Assembly: GCA_035942255.1 (NCBI GenBank)
Contig: DASZDG010000032.1
Coordinates: 1-61,837 of the forward strand
Source of the DNA: JALZEG01 sp035942255
GTDB lineage: Bacteria; Actinomycetota; CADDZG01; WHSQ01
Length of the DNA: 61,837 nt
Direction of reading: 5' to 3'
Part shown: positions 48,950 to 57,251 of the stretch, in pieces
How positions within the stretch are numbered: position 1 is the first letter of the stretch
Layout of the letters: every line of letters starts with the position of its first letter
Position numbers and translations under genes: made by a program
The notes under the pieces: model-generated
Told to the model about the DNA's origin: nothing
The model's input: the letters and a program-made list of their open reading frames with translations, nothing else
Database searches by the model: none

Positions 48950-49446
48950 GATCTCCCGCTCGCCGGTCTCGCGTCCGGGGTGCGGAACCTCTCCGTGAGC
49001 AGCACGACCAGGTCCTCGGCGAGCAGCGATTCCAGCTCGGGCACCGTGGCGAACTGCTTGTACGAGAGGCCGGCCGCGCGCACGCGGTCGAGGAACGCGT
49101 CCATCTCGGGCTCACGCTCGACCGCGGACTCGATGTAGACGAGGCGCGGCTTGCCGCTCGACAGGTTGAACTCGTCCTCGAGGCCGGACACGTCCATCCC
49201 CGGCGCGACCCAGCCGTACCGTCTCGAATAGATCGCGACGAAGACGTCGCTCTGCTCGAGGTACGCGCTGTAGAGCGCGCGCGGCGGATGGGGCCGCGCC
49301 GCGGTCTCGAACATCACCGGAGTCAGGTGCAGGGACTGGATCGCGCGCTTCGCCGCAGAGCGTTCCTCCGTCAGGTCGAGCGTCGAGGAGACGAACACCC
49401 GCAGGCGTTGGTCGGGCGTGAGGATCCTGCGTCCGGCGTCGGTCAC
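48844..49446 (-). CDS. DUF4062 domain, N-terminal part of the frameshifted protein
   Basis: A 200-codon frame from a GTG whose bases overlap the cyclase stop (GTGA). The first 165 residues are a DUF4062 domain: RVFVSSTLDLTEERSAAKRA, YLEQSDVFVAIYSRRYGW and EFNLSSGKPRLVYIE. After about residue 165 it turns into an Arg/Ser-rich tail, the hallmark of a wrong frame, exactly where the NB-ARC frame begins. DUF4062 is TIR-like and commonly heads NB-ARC/NACHT proteins, so the intact gene would encode a STAND-type signalling or defence-like protein. Confidence 0.75.
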   Translation of the reverse strand: MTDAGRRILTPDQRLRVFVSSTLDLTEERSAAKRAIQSLHLTPVMFETAARPHPPRALYSAYLEQSDVFVAIYSRRYGWVAPGMDVSGLEDEFNLSSGKPRLVYIESAVEREPEMDAFLDRVRAAGLSYKQFATVPELESLLAEDLVVLLTERFRTPDARPASGRSCSRRRFRCPRRRSLAARGRSPSSPRTWRVTTSGS

Positions 49447-50111
49447 GGTGCCACCTCCGCGAACGCCCGCACGGGGAACGACGCGCCGCCGCGGATCCGG
49501 AGCACCGGAGCGAAGAAGCGGAAGCCGTTCGGCGGCAGACGGTCGAGGTTACAGAGGTGCTCGACCACGAGGACGCCCGCGTCGAGCAGACGCGTGTGCA
49601 CGGGGCGCCGGCGCGTCTCGGTGTCGTCGACGTTCCAGAAGTCGACGCCGACGACGCCCGCGCCGCGCTCGACGAGCCGGGCGGCGAGGTCCTCTCCCAC
49701 GTACGGCCCCGGCTCCCAGTACGCGTCGCTCCCCCAGCGCCGGTCCCAGCCGGTCCGGAGGAGGATCGCCGCACCGGTGAGGTCGGCGTCGGGGAGATCG
49801 GCCGCGGCCGCTCTCGTGTCGCCGGTCGCGACGTCGACGACGAAACCGGGCAGGCCCGCGAGACGCTCCAGCGGCACCTGCGCCAGGTCCTCACGGTCCG
49901 CGAAGCGGTGGAACGGCGAGTCCACGTACGTCCCGACGTTGCCGGGCATCTCGACCTTCCCGAGGAAGAACTCGTCGCCGCCGTCGTAGCGGTCGCGCGA
50001 GGCGGCATGGTCGACGTGTGCGCCGATACGCGGCGCCGGGAGCCCGGGGTACGGCGCCATGCCGTCCGCGAGCTCGTGGTTCAGCTCGACGAAGCGCGTC
50101 CCGCCGCTCAC
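49443..50111 (-). CDS. cyclase family / kynurenine formamidase-like metal hydrolase
   Basis: A 222-residue protein with the cyclase-family layout: FVELNHELADGMAPYPGLPA, HVDHAAS, GNVGTYVDSPFHRFADREDL and GVDFWNVDDTETRRRPVHTR. The motif G-T-x-x-D-x-P-x-H-R supplies metal-binding residues. Members hydrolyse N-formylkynurenine or other amides and lactones. The GTG start overlaps the multicopper oxidase stop (GTGA) and its own stop overlaps the DUF4062 start, so the three genes form one tight operon. Confidence 0.8.
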   Translation of the reverse strand: MSGGTRFVELNHELADGMAPYPGLPAPRIGAHVDHAASRDRYDGGDEFFLGKVEMPGNVGTYVDSPFHRFADREDLAQVPLERLAGLPGFVVDVATGDTRAAAADLPDADLTGAAILLRTGWDRRWGSDAYWEPGPYVGEDLAARLVERGAGVVGVDFWNVDDTETRRRPVHTRLLDAGVLVVEHLCNLDRLPPNGFRFFAPVLRIRGGASFPVRAFAEVAP

Positions 50112-51718
50112 GGCGATCCCGTGCGCACGCGGAAGTCGAACATCATCCCGGCCTCCATGTGCTCCGCGATGTGACAGTGCGCCATCCACAGGCCCGGGTT
50201 CGACGCGTCCAGGAGGATGTCCACGGTCTCGCCCGTGCGGACGAGCACCGTGTCCTTCCACACGAGGTCATCCTCCCTCCGGCCGTCGCGCGCGAGCACG
50301 AGGAAGCGCTGGCCGTGGACGTGGAACGGGTGGTGCATCGGGTGGTCCGACTCCATCTCGTTCACGATACGGACCTTCACCTGGTCGCCCGCCTCGAACG
50401 TCCAGTCGATGTCCGCGTTCGCCTTGCCGGTGTCGCGGTCGACGACCTTCCAGCGCATGTTCGCGGTCGTCGACGCCCGGTTCACCTCCGGCATCAGGTC
50501 CTCCCACTCGATCCCGTCGCCGGGGGCCGCGGCACGGTGGTCGTGGTGGTGCTCGGCAGGCGCGGCCGTCTGCTCCGACGGCATCAGCTTCATCCCGCAT
50601 TTCGGACAAGACCCCGGCTCGTCGCTGACGACCTCGGGGTGCATGGGGCAGACGTACACGACCGCGGCCCCCGCCTCCGGCTCGTCGAAGTCCATCTCGG
50701 CGACGAGCGCGAGGGTCTTGTCCGGCCCCCGTTCGACGTACGGCTCGGAACGCTCGCGCTCCGCGACCATGTCGGCGTTCACGCGCAGCTCGTCGAAACC
50801 GCTCGTGACCGCACGCGCAGGGTCTCCGTCCCCGACCGCGATCGTCGACAGCGGGTAGACGTGCTCGGGCGTCACGTGCTGCAGCGTGAACGTCCCCGGA
50901 CTGTCGAAGCAGACGTCGACGATCGCTCGCTCGGACGGGGCGACGACGACCTCCTCGACCCATCGCTCGCGCTCGTAGCGCCCCGCGTCGCCGCCGACGA
51001 GCTTCATGCGAGCGTCCGGCAACCTCACCTTGAACACGCGCGTGTTCGCCGTGTTCGTGAGGTAGAGGCGGACGACCTCTCCGCGTCGCGCGTCCATGCG
51101 GTGCTCGGTCTCGCCCGACGTCAGCAGCACGTTCCCGTACCGGCCCATCGCGACGAACGCCGTCTCTCCCGGGGTGAACGGCCCGATGCGGCCGTCCTCG
51201 ATCAGCACGTCGTCGAGCGTCAGCGGGACGTGGAGGTCGGCGTGCGGCCAGTAGGAGGGATCCACGGGGTCGACGAGGACGTTGCCGTAGAGCCCCATCT
51301 CCTGCGCATAGTCCTCGCGGACGTGCGGGTGGTACCAGAACAACCCGGCGTCCGGGAACGTCAGGCGGTGCGTGTAGCGGCCCCCCGGCGGGATCGGCAT
51401 CTGCGTCTCGTGCGGGACGCCGTCGAACTCGTTCGCGAGGCGGAGGCCGTGCCAGTGCACGGTCGTCTCCATCGGCGTGTCGTTGACGACGTCGACCAGG
51501 ATCTCCGACCCCTGGCGGACCCTGAGGAGCGGCCCCGGGATCGAGCCGCCGTACGACAGCATCGCGACCGTCGCGCCCGCGATCTCCTTCGCGACGGGAT
51601 GGATCCGCAGCTCGTACCTCCCACGGTCGGGGACGTCGGCGGTCGCCGGGGCCGCCGCCCGGGGCAGGTCCGCGGGGTCGAGCGCGAGCGGGAGCGCGGC
51701 CCCCGCGTGGTCGTTCAT
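50108..51718 (-). CDS. multicopper oxidase with inserted heavy-metal-binding domain
   Basis: A 536-residue protein with three cupredoxin domains and all copper-ligand motifs: HWHG (88-91), HPH (130-132), HPFHVHG and HCHIAEHMEAGMM near the C-terminus. An extra domain at about 354-378 (VCPMHPEVVSDEPGSCPKCG) is a metal-binding segment of the type found in copper-resistance proteins, followed by a His-rich stretch (EHHHDH). No signal peptide or Tat motif is evident, so it may be cytoplasmic. Role: oxidation of Cu(I) or phenolic substrates. The ATG has GGGGGAGGAGAG upstream. First gene of the operon with the cyclase and DUF4062 genes. Confidence 0.88.
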   Translation of the reverse strand: MNDHAGAALPLALDPADLPRAAAPATADVPDRGRYELRIHPVAKEIAGATVAMLSYGGSIPGPLLRVRQGSEILVDVVNDTPMETTVHWHGLRLANEFDGVPHETQMPIPPGGRYTHRLTFPDAGLFWYHPHVREDYAQEMGLYGNVLVDPVDPSYWPHADLHVPLTLDDVLIEDGRIGPFTPGETAFVAMGRYGNVLLTSGETEHRMDARRGEVVRLYLTNTANTRVFKVRLPDARMKLVGGDAGRYERERWVEEVVVAPSERAIVDVCFDSPGTFTLQHVTPEHVYPLSTIAVGDGDPARAVTSGFDELRVNADMVAERERSEPYVERGPDKTLALVAEMDFDEPEAGAAVVYVCPMHPEVVSDEPGSCPKCGMKLMPSEQTAAPAEHHHDHRAAAPGDGIEWEDLMPEVNRASTTANMRWKVVDRDTGKANADIDWTFEAGDQVKVRIVNEMESDHPMHHPFHVHGQRFLVLARDGRREDDLVWKDTVLVRTGETVDILLDASNPGLWMAHCHIAEHMEAGMMFDFRVRTGSP

Positions 51719-51913
51719 GGGTTCTCTCTCCTCCCCCCGATCCGGTGTCCCGCCCGACGCTCGCCCGAGACGGGGGCCGCGTCAATACGGAAGGAGAGAA
51801 GTCCGATTCCGCGGGCCCGGAACCAATCGCAACAATTCCGGCACGCCGCGCAACCAGGTAGATGGTCCCGAACGTCTAACTATCGGATAACAGGCGGCGA
51901 AAGGGGCAATCCG

Positions 51914-52549
51914 ATGCGCAGGCTCAGTCTGCTCATGGTGGTATCGGCACTGTTCGTGGCCGGAAGCGCTCTCCCGGCAGGCTCGCAGGAGCCACAGGTG
52001 CGGACGGACGTGAGCCAGCTCGCGATGGCGCAGTGGAAGGTCACCGAGAACGGCGAGCGCACGATCTACTTCGCCGCGGGGTTCACCCGCTCCTCGGCCA
52101 CGGAGTGGCCGTTCGTCGGCTACGTGGGCCGCGCCGAGTGCACGAAGGTCACCCGCGGGCACCACACGCACTTCGTCTGTCGCGGCCGGGCGCGCCCGGT
52201 CGACCTGGCGCCGGGCGACTTCGTCGTCGACCCCGCCCTGCAGACGGGGCGTCTGACCGTCACGGCGGAGGGCGAGACCCACGAGGTCTCCTGGGAGGCG
52301 TCGCCCGACGCCCCGCAGCCCTACTTCCACCAGCACGCGGGCACCGACGTTGGCGCGCAGATCATGACCGCGATGCACAGACGGGCGTCGGCCACAGGCA
52401 CCGCGTACGGCGTGGAGCTCGTCGGCTCCAGGCACGGCTTCCTGAGCCAGGGCCTGATGGTCGACGTCTACCTCATGAACCGCGGGCTCCCGCACGTCAC
52501 CTTCCGCGACGACGGGACGATGATCTTCCGGCAGAGGCTCGCTCAGTAG
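51914..52549 (+). CDS. secreted protein of unknown function
   Basis: A 211-residue exported protein with a signal peptide (MRRLSLLMVVSALFVAGSAL, ending near PAGSQEP). The mature protein is mostly beta (TIYFAAGFTRSSATEWPFVG, HHTHFVCRGRARPVDLAPGD, GRLTVTAEGETHEVSWEASP) with two Cys (AECTK and FVCRG) that may pair. A His-rich patch (RGHHTHF) could bind a metal, in keeping with the copper genes nearby; that is inference. It is divergent from the multicopper oxidase gene, with a 195-bp gap. Confidence 0.7.
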   Translation: MRRLSLLMVVSALFVAGSALPAGSQEPQVRTDVSQLAMAQWKVTENGERTIYFAAGFTRSSATEWPFVGYVGRAECTKVTRGHHTHFVCRGRARPVDLAPGDFVVDPALQTGRLTVTAEGETHEVSWEASPDAPQPYFHQHAGTDVGAQIMTAMHRRASATGTAYGVELVGSRHGFLSQGLMVDVYLMNRGLPHVTFRDDGTMIFRQRLAQ

Positions 52550-53019
52550 CGGTCGCTCCGGCGGTAGCCGGCCCGCTCGGACCACCACTCGATGTCGAGG
52601 TGGTCGCCCGCCGGCACGAGGTGTGACATCTCGGCCACGTCCACCCGGAAGAGGTGGAACGAGCCGAGCGCCTGCCCCTCGCCGCCTCCCGACGCGCGGA
52701 CGTAGCGAGCGAACGTCTCCTCGTCCTCCACCGGCACCGCGGCCCCCGAGAGCTTCGCGTCGCCCTCCGCGACGTCCTTGTCGGCCGTCGCGCTGTGGAG
52801 CGCGAGGCGGGGGTCGCGCAGGAGGTCCTTCGCCTTCACGGAGCCCGGCATCATCCCGAGCCACAGCTCCCCCTCGCCGAACAGGACCTCGATGCCGGAG
52901 ATGCGGGGGGCGCCGGTCGCCCGCAGCGTCGCGAGGAGCGCGAGCCCGTGCGCCTCGAACCTCGCCCTGACCTTTCCCGCGAGCTCGGGTGCCGCCGTCT
53001 CCACGTCCTGCCACCTCAT
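52543..53019 (-). CDS. pyridoxamine 5'-phosphate oxidase-fold protein
   Basis: A 158-residue protein: an N-terminal helix and the split-barrel strands LALLATLRATGAPRISGIEV, ELWLGMMPGSVKAKDLLRDP and RLALHSATADKDVAEGDAKL. The C-terminal part has FHLFRVDVAEMSHLVP. It lies downstream of the antiporter gene and overlaps its stop by four bases (ATGA), so it belongs to the same operon. Cofactor (FMN or F420) not determined. Confidence 0.75.
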   Translation of the reverse strand: MRWQDVETAAPELAGKVRARFEAHGLALLATLRATGAPRISGIEVLFGEGELWLGMMPGSVKAKDLLRDPRLALHSATADKDVAEGDAKLSGAAVPVEDEETFARYVRASGGGEGQALGSFHLFRVDVAEMSHLVPAGDHLDIEWWSERAGYRRSDRY

Positions 53020-54203
53020 CGCCCACTCCTTTCCGCAGCGCGCTCCGCGGTCCGCCGCAGGATCGCGTCACCGATGGGGTCCGCGAACCTCGTCAGGAGC
53101 GGCCCCGCGAGCGCGAGCACGAACACGTAGCTGATCGCGAGGGCCTCGAAGTCCGCAGCGACGCCCGCGGCGGTCGCGAGCCCCGCGATCGCGATAGAGA
53201 ACTCGCCGCGCGCGGTCAGCATCGTCCCCGCGCGGACGCGTCCCCTCACACCGACGCCGGCGCGGGCCGCGCCGATCCAGCCCGTAGCGACCTTCGTCGC
53301 GGCCGTCACCACCGCGAGCGCGGCCGCCGGGGCGAGCACGGGAGGGATCGACGCCGGGTCGACCGACAGGCCCACGAAGGCGAAGAACATCGCAGCGAAC
53401 AGGTCGCGCATCGGCGCGAGCAGCCCCTGCGCCGCCTCGGCCGCGGGGCCGGACAACACGATGCCGACGAGCAGCGCGGCGACGGCCGCGGACACGCCGA
53501 ACTCCTCGGCGGCGCCGGCTATGAATATCGTCATGCCGAGGATCGTGAGCAGCAACGCCTCGTCGGAATGGCTGAAGACGATCCGGCTGACGCCGACCTC
53601 TATGCGCGTCGCGGCCGCGAGCGCGACGGCCACGACCGCGACCGCGAGCGCGGCGGGGGCCACGGTGGCGATGCCCCCGTCCCCCACCAGCAACGCCGCG
53701 GCGACCGGGAGGTAGAGAGCCATCACGAGGTCCTCGATCACGAGCGCGGACAGGACCACGGGCGTCTCGCGGTTGCCGGTCCAGCCCTGGTCGGAGAGGA
53801 CCTTCGCCACGATGCCCGAGGACGAGACGTAGGTGACGCCGCCCAGCACGATCGCCAGCGTGCCGCCCCACCCGAGGACGAGGCCGGCCGCGAAGCCCGG
53901 GACGAAGTTGAAGGCGAAGTCGATCCCGCCCGTCCGCGCGTTGCCGCGCAGCGTGGTCAGCAGCTCGGACGCCGTGTATTCGAGGCCGAGCATGAACAGC
54001 AGGAGGATCAACCCGATCTCGGCCCCCACCTCCACGAACTCGTCCGCGGTGACGACGGGGAGGATGCCGCCCTTGCCGAAGGCGAGCCCTGCGGTCAGGT
54101 AGAGCGGGACCGTCGGGAGCCCGATGCGGGCCGCGAGGCGCGACAGGATCGCCAGCCCCAGCAGGATGGCGCCCAGCTCGACGAGGAGCTCGGAGTGCTC
54201 CAC
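53016..54203 (-). CDS. cation:proton antiporter of the CPA2 family (KhtU/KefB-like)
   Basis: A 395-residue membrane protein of about 12 hydrophobic segments. Diagnostic regions include LPTVPLYLTAGLAFGKGG, LILLLFMLGLEYTASEL, VTYVSSSGIVAKVLSDQG and ALVIEDLVMALYLPV, where the Glu-Asp pair of helix 5/6 carries out ion exchange. There is no C-terminal TrkA-N domain; instead a separate TrkA-C-like subunit is encoded directly upstream (gap 7 bp), as in the Bacillus KhtTU system. Likely a K+/H+ antiporter. Confidence 0.88.
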   Translation of the reverse strand: MEHSELLVELGAILLGLAILSRLAARIGLPTVPLYLTAGLAFGKGGILPVVTADEFVEVGAEIGLILLLFMLGLEYTASELLTTLRGNARTGGIDFAFNFVPGFAAGLVLGWGGTLAIVLGGVTYVSSSGIVAKVLSDQGWTGNRETPVVLSALVIEDLVMALYLPVAAALLVGDGGIATVAPAALAVAVVAVALAAATRIEVGVSRIVFSHSDEALLLTILGMTIFIAGAAEEFGVSAAVAALLVGIVLSGPAAEAAQGLLAPMRDLFAAMFFAFVGLSVDPASIPPVLAPAAALAVVTAATKVATGWIGAARAGVGVRGRVRAGTMLTARGEFSIAIAGLATAAGVAADFEALAISYVFVLALAGPLLTRFADPIGDAILRRTAERAAERSGR

Positions 54204-54210
54204 CCGTCCG

Positions 54211-54696
54211 CTAGTGCGCGCTCAAAAGCTCGACGGCCTGCTCTACGCCGCGGGCCGTGCCGACGACGACGAGGTAGTCGCGGCCCAGGATCTGCTGGTC
54301 GGGCCCGGGGGCCGGGATCGCCTCGTCGCCCCGCACGATCGCGACGACGGACACGCCGGTTCGCGACCGGATCTGCGCGTCGCCGATCGTGCGGCCGGCG
54401 TAGACCGAGTCCTCGCGCAGGGGCAGCCAGTCGATCACCAGGCCCTCGATCCGCTGCTGGAGCTCCGCGAGCTGCTGAGCTATCCGCGTCGCGCCCAGGA
54501 GCTCGGCCAGCGTGCGGGCGTCGTCGGGCAGCAGGCGCAGGACGCGCGCCATCTCGTCCGGGTCGTCCGGGCGCGAGACGTAGATCTCGCGCGAGCCGGT
54601 GCGATGGGTGATGACGCCGATGCGTTTGCCCTCGGACGTCTCGAACTCGTACCGGATCCCGACGCCCGGGAGCTTCACCTCGTGGATCTCGCTCAT
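54211..54696 (-). CDS. TrkA-C-domain regulatory subunit (KhtT-like)
   Basis: A 161-residue cytoplasmic protein. The N-terminal part (VKLPGVGIRYEFETSEGKRI) is the start of KhtT-like proteins, and residues 85-160 form a TrkA-C/RCK_C domain (LREDSVYAGRTIGDAQIRSR, VVAIVRGDEAIPAPGPDQQI, RDYLVVVGTARGVEQAVELL). It is the cytosolic gating subunit of the antiporter encoded immediately downstream; homologues sense nucleotides and pH. First gene of the three-gene operon. Confidence 0.85.
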   Translation of the reverse strand: MSEIHEVKLPGVGIRYEFETSEGKRIGVITHRTGSREIYVSRPDDPDEMARVLRLLPDDARTLAELLGATRIAQQLAELQQRIEGLVIDWLPLREDSVYAGRTIGDAQIRSRTGVSVVAIVRGDEAIPAPGPDQQILGRDYLVVVGTARGVEQAVELLSAH

Positions 54697-54769
54697 CCCA
54701 GTCCTTCCGTCGCGCGTGAGCGCCGCTCGTGGGAACGCGGCGGGGCCAGTATCGCGGCGGGGGCGGAGG

Positions 54770-55039
54770 CTAGGACTTCACCAGCCGCTCGATCGCGGCG
54801 GTCGCCTCGCGCACCATGTCCTTGCCCTCCTCGGTGCCGTGGGCGACGCAGTGCCTGATGTGCTCGTCGAGCAGGCCCACCGCCACCTTCTTGAGGGCGT
54901 TCGACGCGGCCGTGATCTGCGTGAGGATGTCGATGCAGTACTCGTCGTTGTCGACCATCTTCTGGAGGCCGCGCACTTGCCCCTCGATCCGGCGCAGCCT
55001 CGCCAGGATGTCGTCCTTCTCGCCGTAGTAACCCCGCAT
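54770..55039 (-). CDS. csoR: CsoR-family copper-sensing repressor
   Basis: An 89-residue helical protein with the CsoR signature: ILARLRRIEGQVRGLQKMVD, then Cys35 (EYCIDILTQ), His60 and Cys64 (DEHIRHCV), the three ligands of the Cu(I) site. The ATG at 55039 is preceded by GAGGAGGAG, while the ATG at 55069 has no site and would place the start inside the promoter. It is divergent from copB with an operator between them, and would repress it until Cu(I) binds. Confidence 0.9.
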   Translation of the reverse strand: MRGYYGEKDDILARLRRIEGQVRGLQKMVDNDEYCIDILTQITAASNALKKVAVGLLDEHIRHCVAHGTEEGKDMVREATAAIERLVKS

Positions 55040-55062
55040 CGGCTCCTCCTCGTCTTCCGGGC

Positions 55063-55093
55063 TTGACATCTATATACCCTGGGGGGGTATGGT
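55063..55093 (+). promoter_or_regulatory. copB promoter with CsoR-type operator
   Basis: TTGACA (55063-55068) and TATGGT (55088-55093) with a 19-bp spacer; between them ATACCC (55074-55079) and GGGTAT (55085-55090) form an inverted repeat around TGGGG. A GC-rich inverted repeat with flanking TA pairs is the usual form of CsoR operators. Placement over the spacer would let CsoR block RNA polymerase. Confidence 0.7.
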
Positions 55094-55125
55094 ACGTCAA
55101 GGAGCAGCGAGCAGGAGGTCGACCG

Positions 55126-57231
55126 ATGGCGACGACGGAGAGGGACATGACTCAGACGGCGATGGCGGGACACGAAGACCACGAGCACGCGTCTCACGGT
55201 GCCGGCCACGGGCACGAGGACCACGGAAGCCACCACGCTCACGCCGGCCACGGGGAGCACGGCGATCACGCCCACCACGATCCGGCGACGTTCCGCGACC
55301 GCTTCTGGGTCACGCTGGCGCTCGCGCTCCCGGTCGTCTTCTTCAGCGAGATGTTCCAGGAGCTGCTCGGCTATGCGGCCCCCTCGTTCCCCGGCAGCAC
55401 CGCGATCCCCCCGGTCCTCGGCACGATCATCTTCGTCTACGGAGGGTGGCCGTTCCTCACCGGCGCGGTGCAGGAGGCGGGGTCGCGGCAGCCCGGGATG
55501 ATGCTGCTGATCGGCCTGGCGATCACGGTGGCGTTCGGCGCGAGTCTCGCGACAGCGCTCGGCGCCTTCGACCTCGACTTCTGGTGGGAGCTCGCGGCGC
55601 TGATCGCGATCATGCTGCTCGGGCACTGGCAGGAGATGAAGGCGATCGGCCAGGCGAGCAACGCGCTCGCGGCGCTGGCCGAGCTGCTGCCCGACGACGC
55701 CGAGCGCGTCACGCCGGCGGGCGGCGAGACCGGCCCGGTGGCGGAGCTGCGGACGGGGGACGTGCTGCTCGGCCGCGCGGGTGCTCGCGTGCCCGCCGAC
55801 GGGCGCGTCGTCGAGGGGACCGCCGACGTCGACGAGTCGATGCTGACGGGTGAGTCCCGGCCCGTGACGAAGTCGCCCGGGGACAAGGTGACGGCCGGGA
55901 CGGTGGCGACGGACTCCGCGATCCGCGTCGAGGTCGAGGCCGTCGGCGACGACACCGCGCTGGCGGGCATCCAGCGCCTGGTCGCCCAGGCGCAGAGCTC
56001 GCGCTCGCGGGCCCAGGCCCTCGCCGACCGCGCGGCCGCGTTCCTCTTCTACGTCGCGACCGCCGCCGGCCTCGTCACCTACGTGGCCTGGTCGATCGCG
56101 GGCGAACCGCGCGGGGCCGTCGAGCGCACCGTGACCGTGCTCGTGATCGCGTGTCCGCACGCGCTCGGGCTCGCGATCCCACTCGTGATCTCGATATCCA
56201 CCGCGTTGTCCGCCCGCAACGGGATCCTCGTCAAGGACCGGCTCGCGCTCGAGCGGATGCGAGAGGTCGGAATCGTGCTCTTCGACAAGACGGGAACGCT
56301 GACCGCGGCGCAGCACGCCGTAACCGGCGCCGCCGCGACCGACGGTGACGTCGACCGTGTCCTCGTCCTCGCGGGTGCGGTCGAGTCCGACAGCGAGCAC
56401 CCGCTCGCCCGGGCGATCACCGCGGCCGCGAGGGAGAAGGGCGAGCTGCCGGCCGCGAGCGGCTTCCGGTCGATGACCGCGCGCGGCGTCGAGGCGACGG
56501 TCGAGGGGCGGACGCTCGCGGTGGGGGGGCCGAAGCTCATGGAAGAGCGCGGGGCGTCGGTGCCCGCGGCCCTCGCCTTCGACGTCGAAGCGTGGAAGAG
56601 CCGCGGCGCGGCGGTCCTGTTCCTGCTGGAGGGCGATCGCGTGCTGGGTGCCTTCGCCCTGGAGGACCGGGTGCGCGACGAGTCGCGCGAGGCCGTGAAG
56701 ACCCTGCACTCCATGGGCGTGCGCGTGGCGATGATCACCGGCGACGCGCGGCAGGTCGCGGCCGCCGTCGCCGACGAGCTCGAGATCGACGAGTTCTTCG
56801 CGGAGGTGCTGCCGGAGGACAAGGACTCGAAGGTCGCGGAGCTGCAGGCGCGGGGGCTGCGCGTCGCGATGGTCGGCGACGGCGTCAACGACGCCCCCGC
56901 GCTGGCGCGGGCCGACGTCGGCATCGCGATCGGCGCCGGGACCGACGTCGCGATCGAGTCCGCGGGGGTGATCCTCGCCTCCGACGACCCCCGTGCCGTG
57001 GCCGGCGTGATCTCGCTCTCGCGGGCGTCGTACCGGAAGATGGTCCAGAACCTCGTGTGGGCGACCGGGTACAACGCGTTCGCGATCCCGCTCGCGGCCG
57101 GCGTGCTGGCGTGGGCGGGAGTGTCGCTCTCCCCCGCAGTGGGGGCCGTCCTCATGTCGATATCGACGATCGTGGTTGCGGCGAACGCCCAGCTCCTGCG
57201 ACGGTTGGACCTCCGTCCTGCGAACGCGTGA
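55126..57231 (+). CDS. copB: copper-translocating P1B-type ATPase (CopB type, CPH motif)
   Basis: A 701-residue P-type ATPase. The first 45 residues are very His-rich (GHEDHEHASHGAGHGHEDHG and on), a metal-binding head used instead of a CxxC domain. The ion channel motif is CPH (VIACPHALGLAIPL), characteristic of P1B-3/CopB pumps. The phosphorylation motif DKTGTLT, the TGES region (LTGESRP) and GDGVNDAPAL are all intact. It exports copper or silver. The ATG at 55126 follows AGGAGG by seven bases; the operator upstream ties it to CsoR. Confidence 0.93.
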   Translation: MATTERDMTQTAMAGHEDHEHASHGAGHGHEDHGSHHAHAGHGEHGDHAHHDPATFRDRFWVTLALALPVVFFSEMFQELLGYAAPSFPGSTAIPPVLGTIIFVYGGWPFLTGAVQEAGSRQPGMMLLIGLAITVAFGASLATALGAFDLDFWWELAALIAIMLLGHWQEMKAIGQASNALAALAELLPDDAERVTPAGGETGPVAELRTGDVLLGRAGARVPADGRVVEGTADVDESMLTGESRPVTKSPGDKVTAGTVATDSAIRVEVEAVGDDTALAGIQRLVAQAQSSRSRAQALADRAAAFLFYVATAAGLVTYVAWSIAGEPRGAVERTVTVLVIACPHALGLAIPLVISISTALSARNGILVKDRLALERMREVGIVLFDKTGTLTAAQHAVTGAAATDGDVDRVLVLAGAVESDSEHPLARAITAAAREKGELPAASGFRSMTARGVEATVEGRTLAVGGPKLMEERGASVPAALAFDVEAWKSRGAAVLFLLEGDRVLGAFALEDRVRDESREAVKTLHSMGVRVAMITGDARQVAAAVADELEIDEFFAEVLPEDKDSKVAELQARGLRVAMVGDGVNDAPALARADVGIAIGAGTDVAIESAGVILASDDPRAVAGVISLSRASYRKMVQNLVWATGYNAFAIPLAAGVLAWAGVSLSPAVGAVLMSISTIVVAANAQLLRRLDLRPANA

Positions 57232-57251
57232 CACCGAAAGGAATAAGCACG

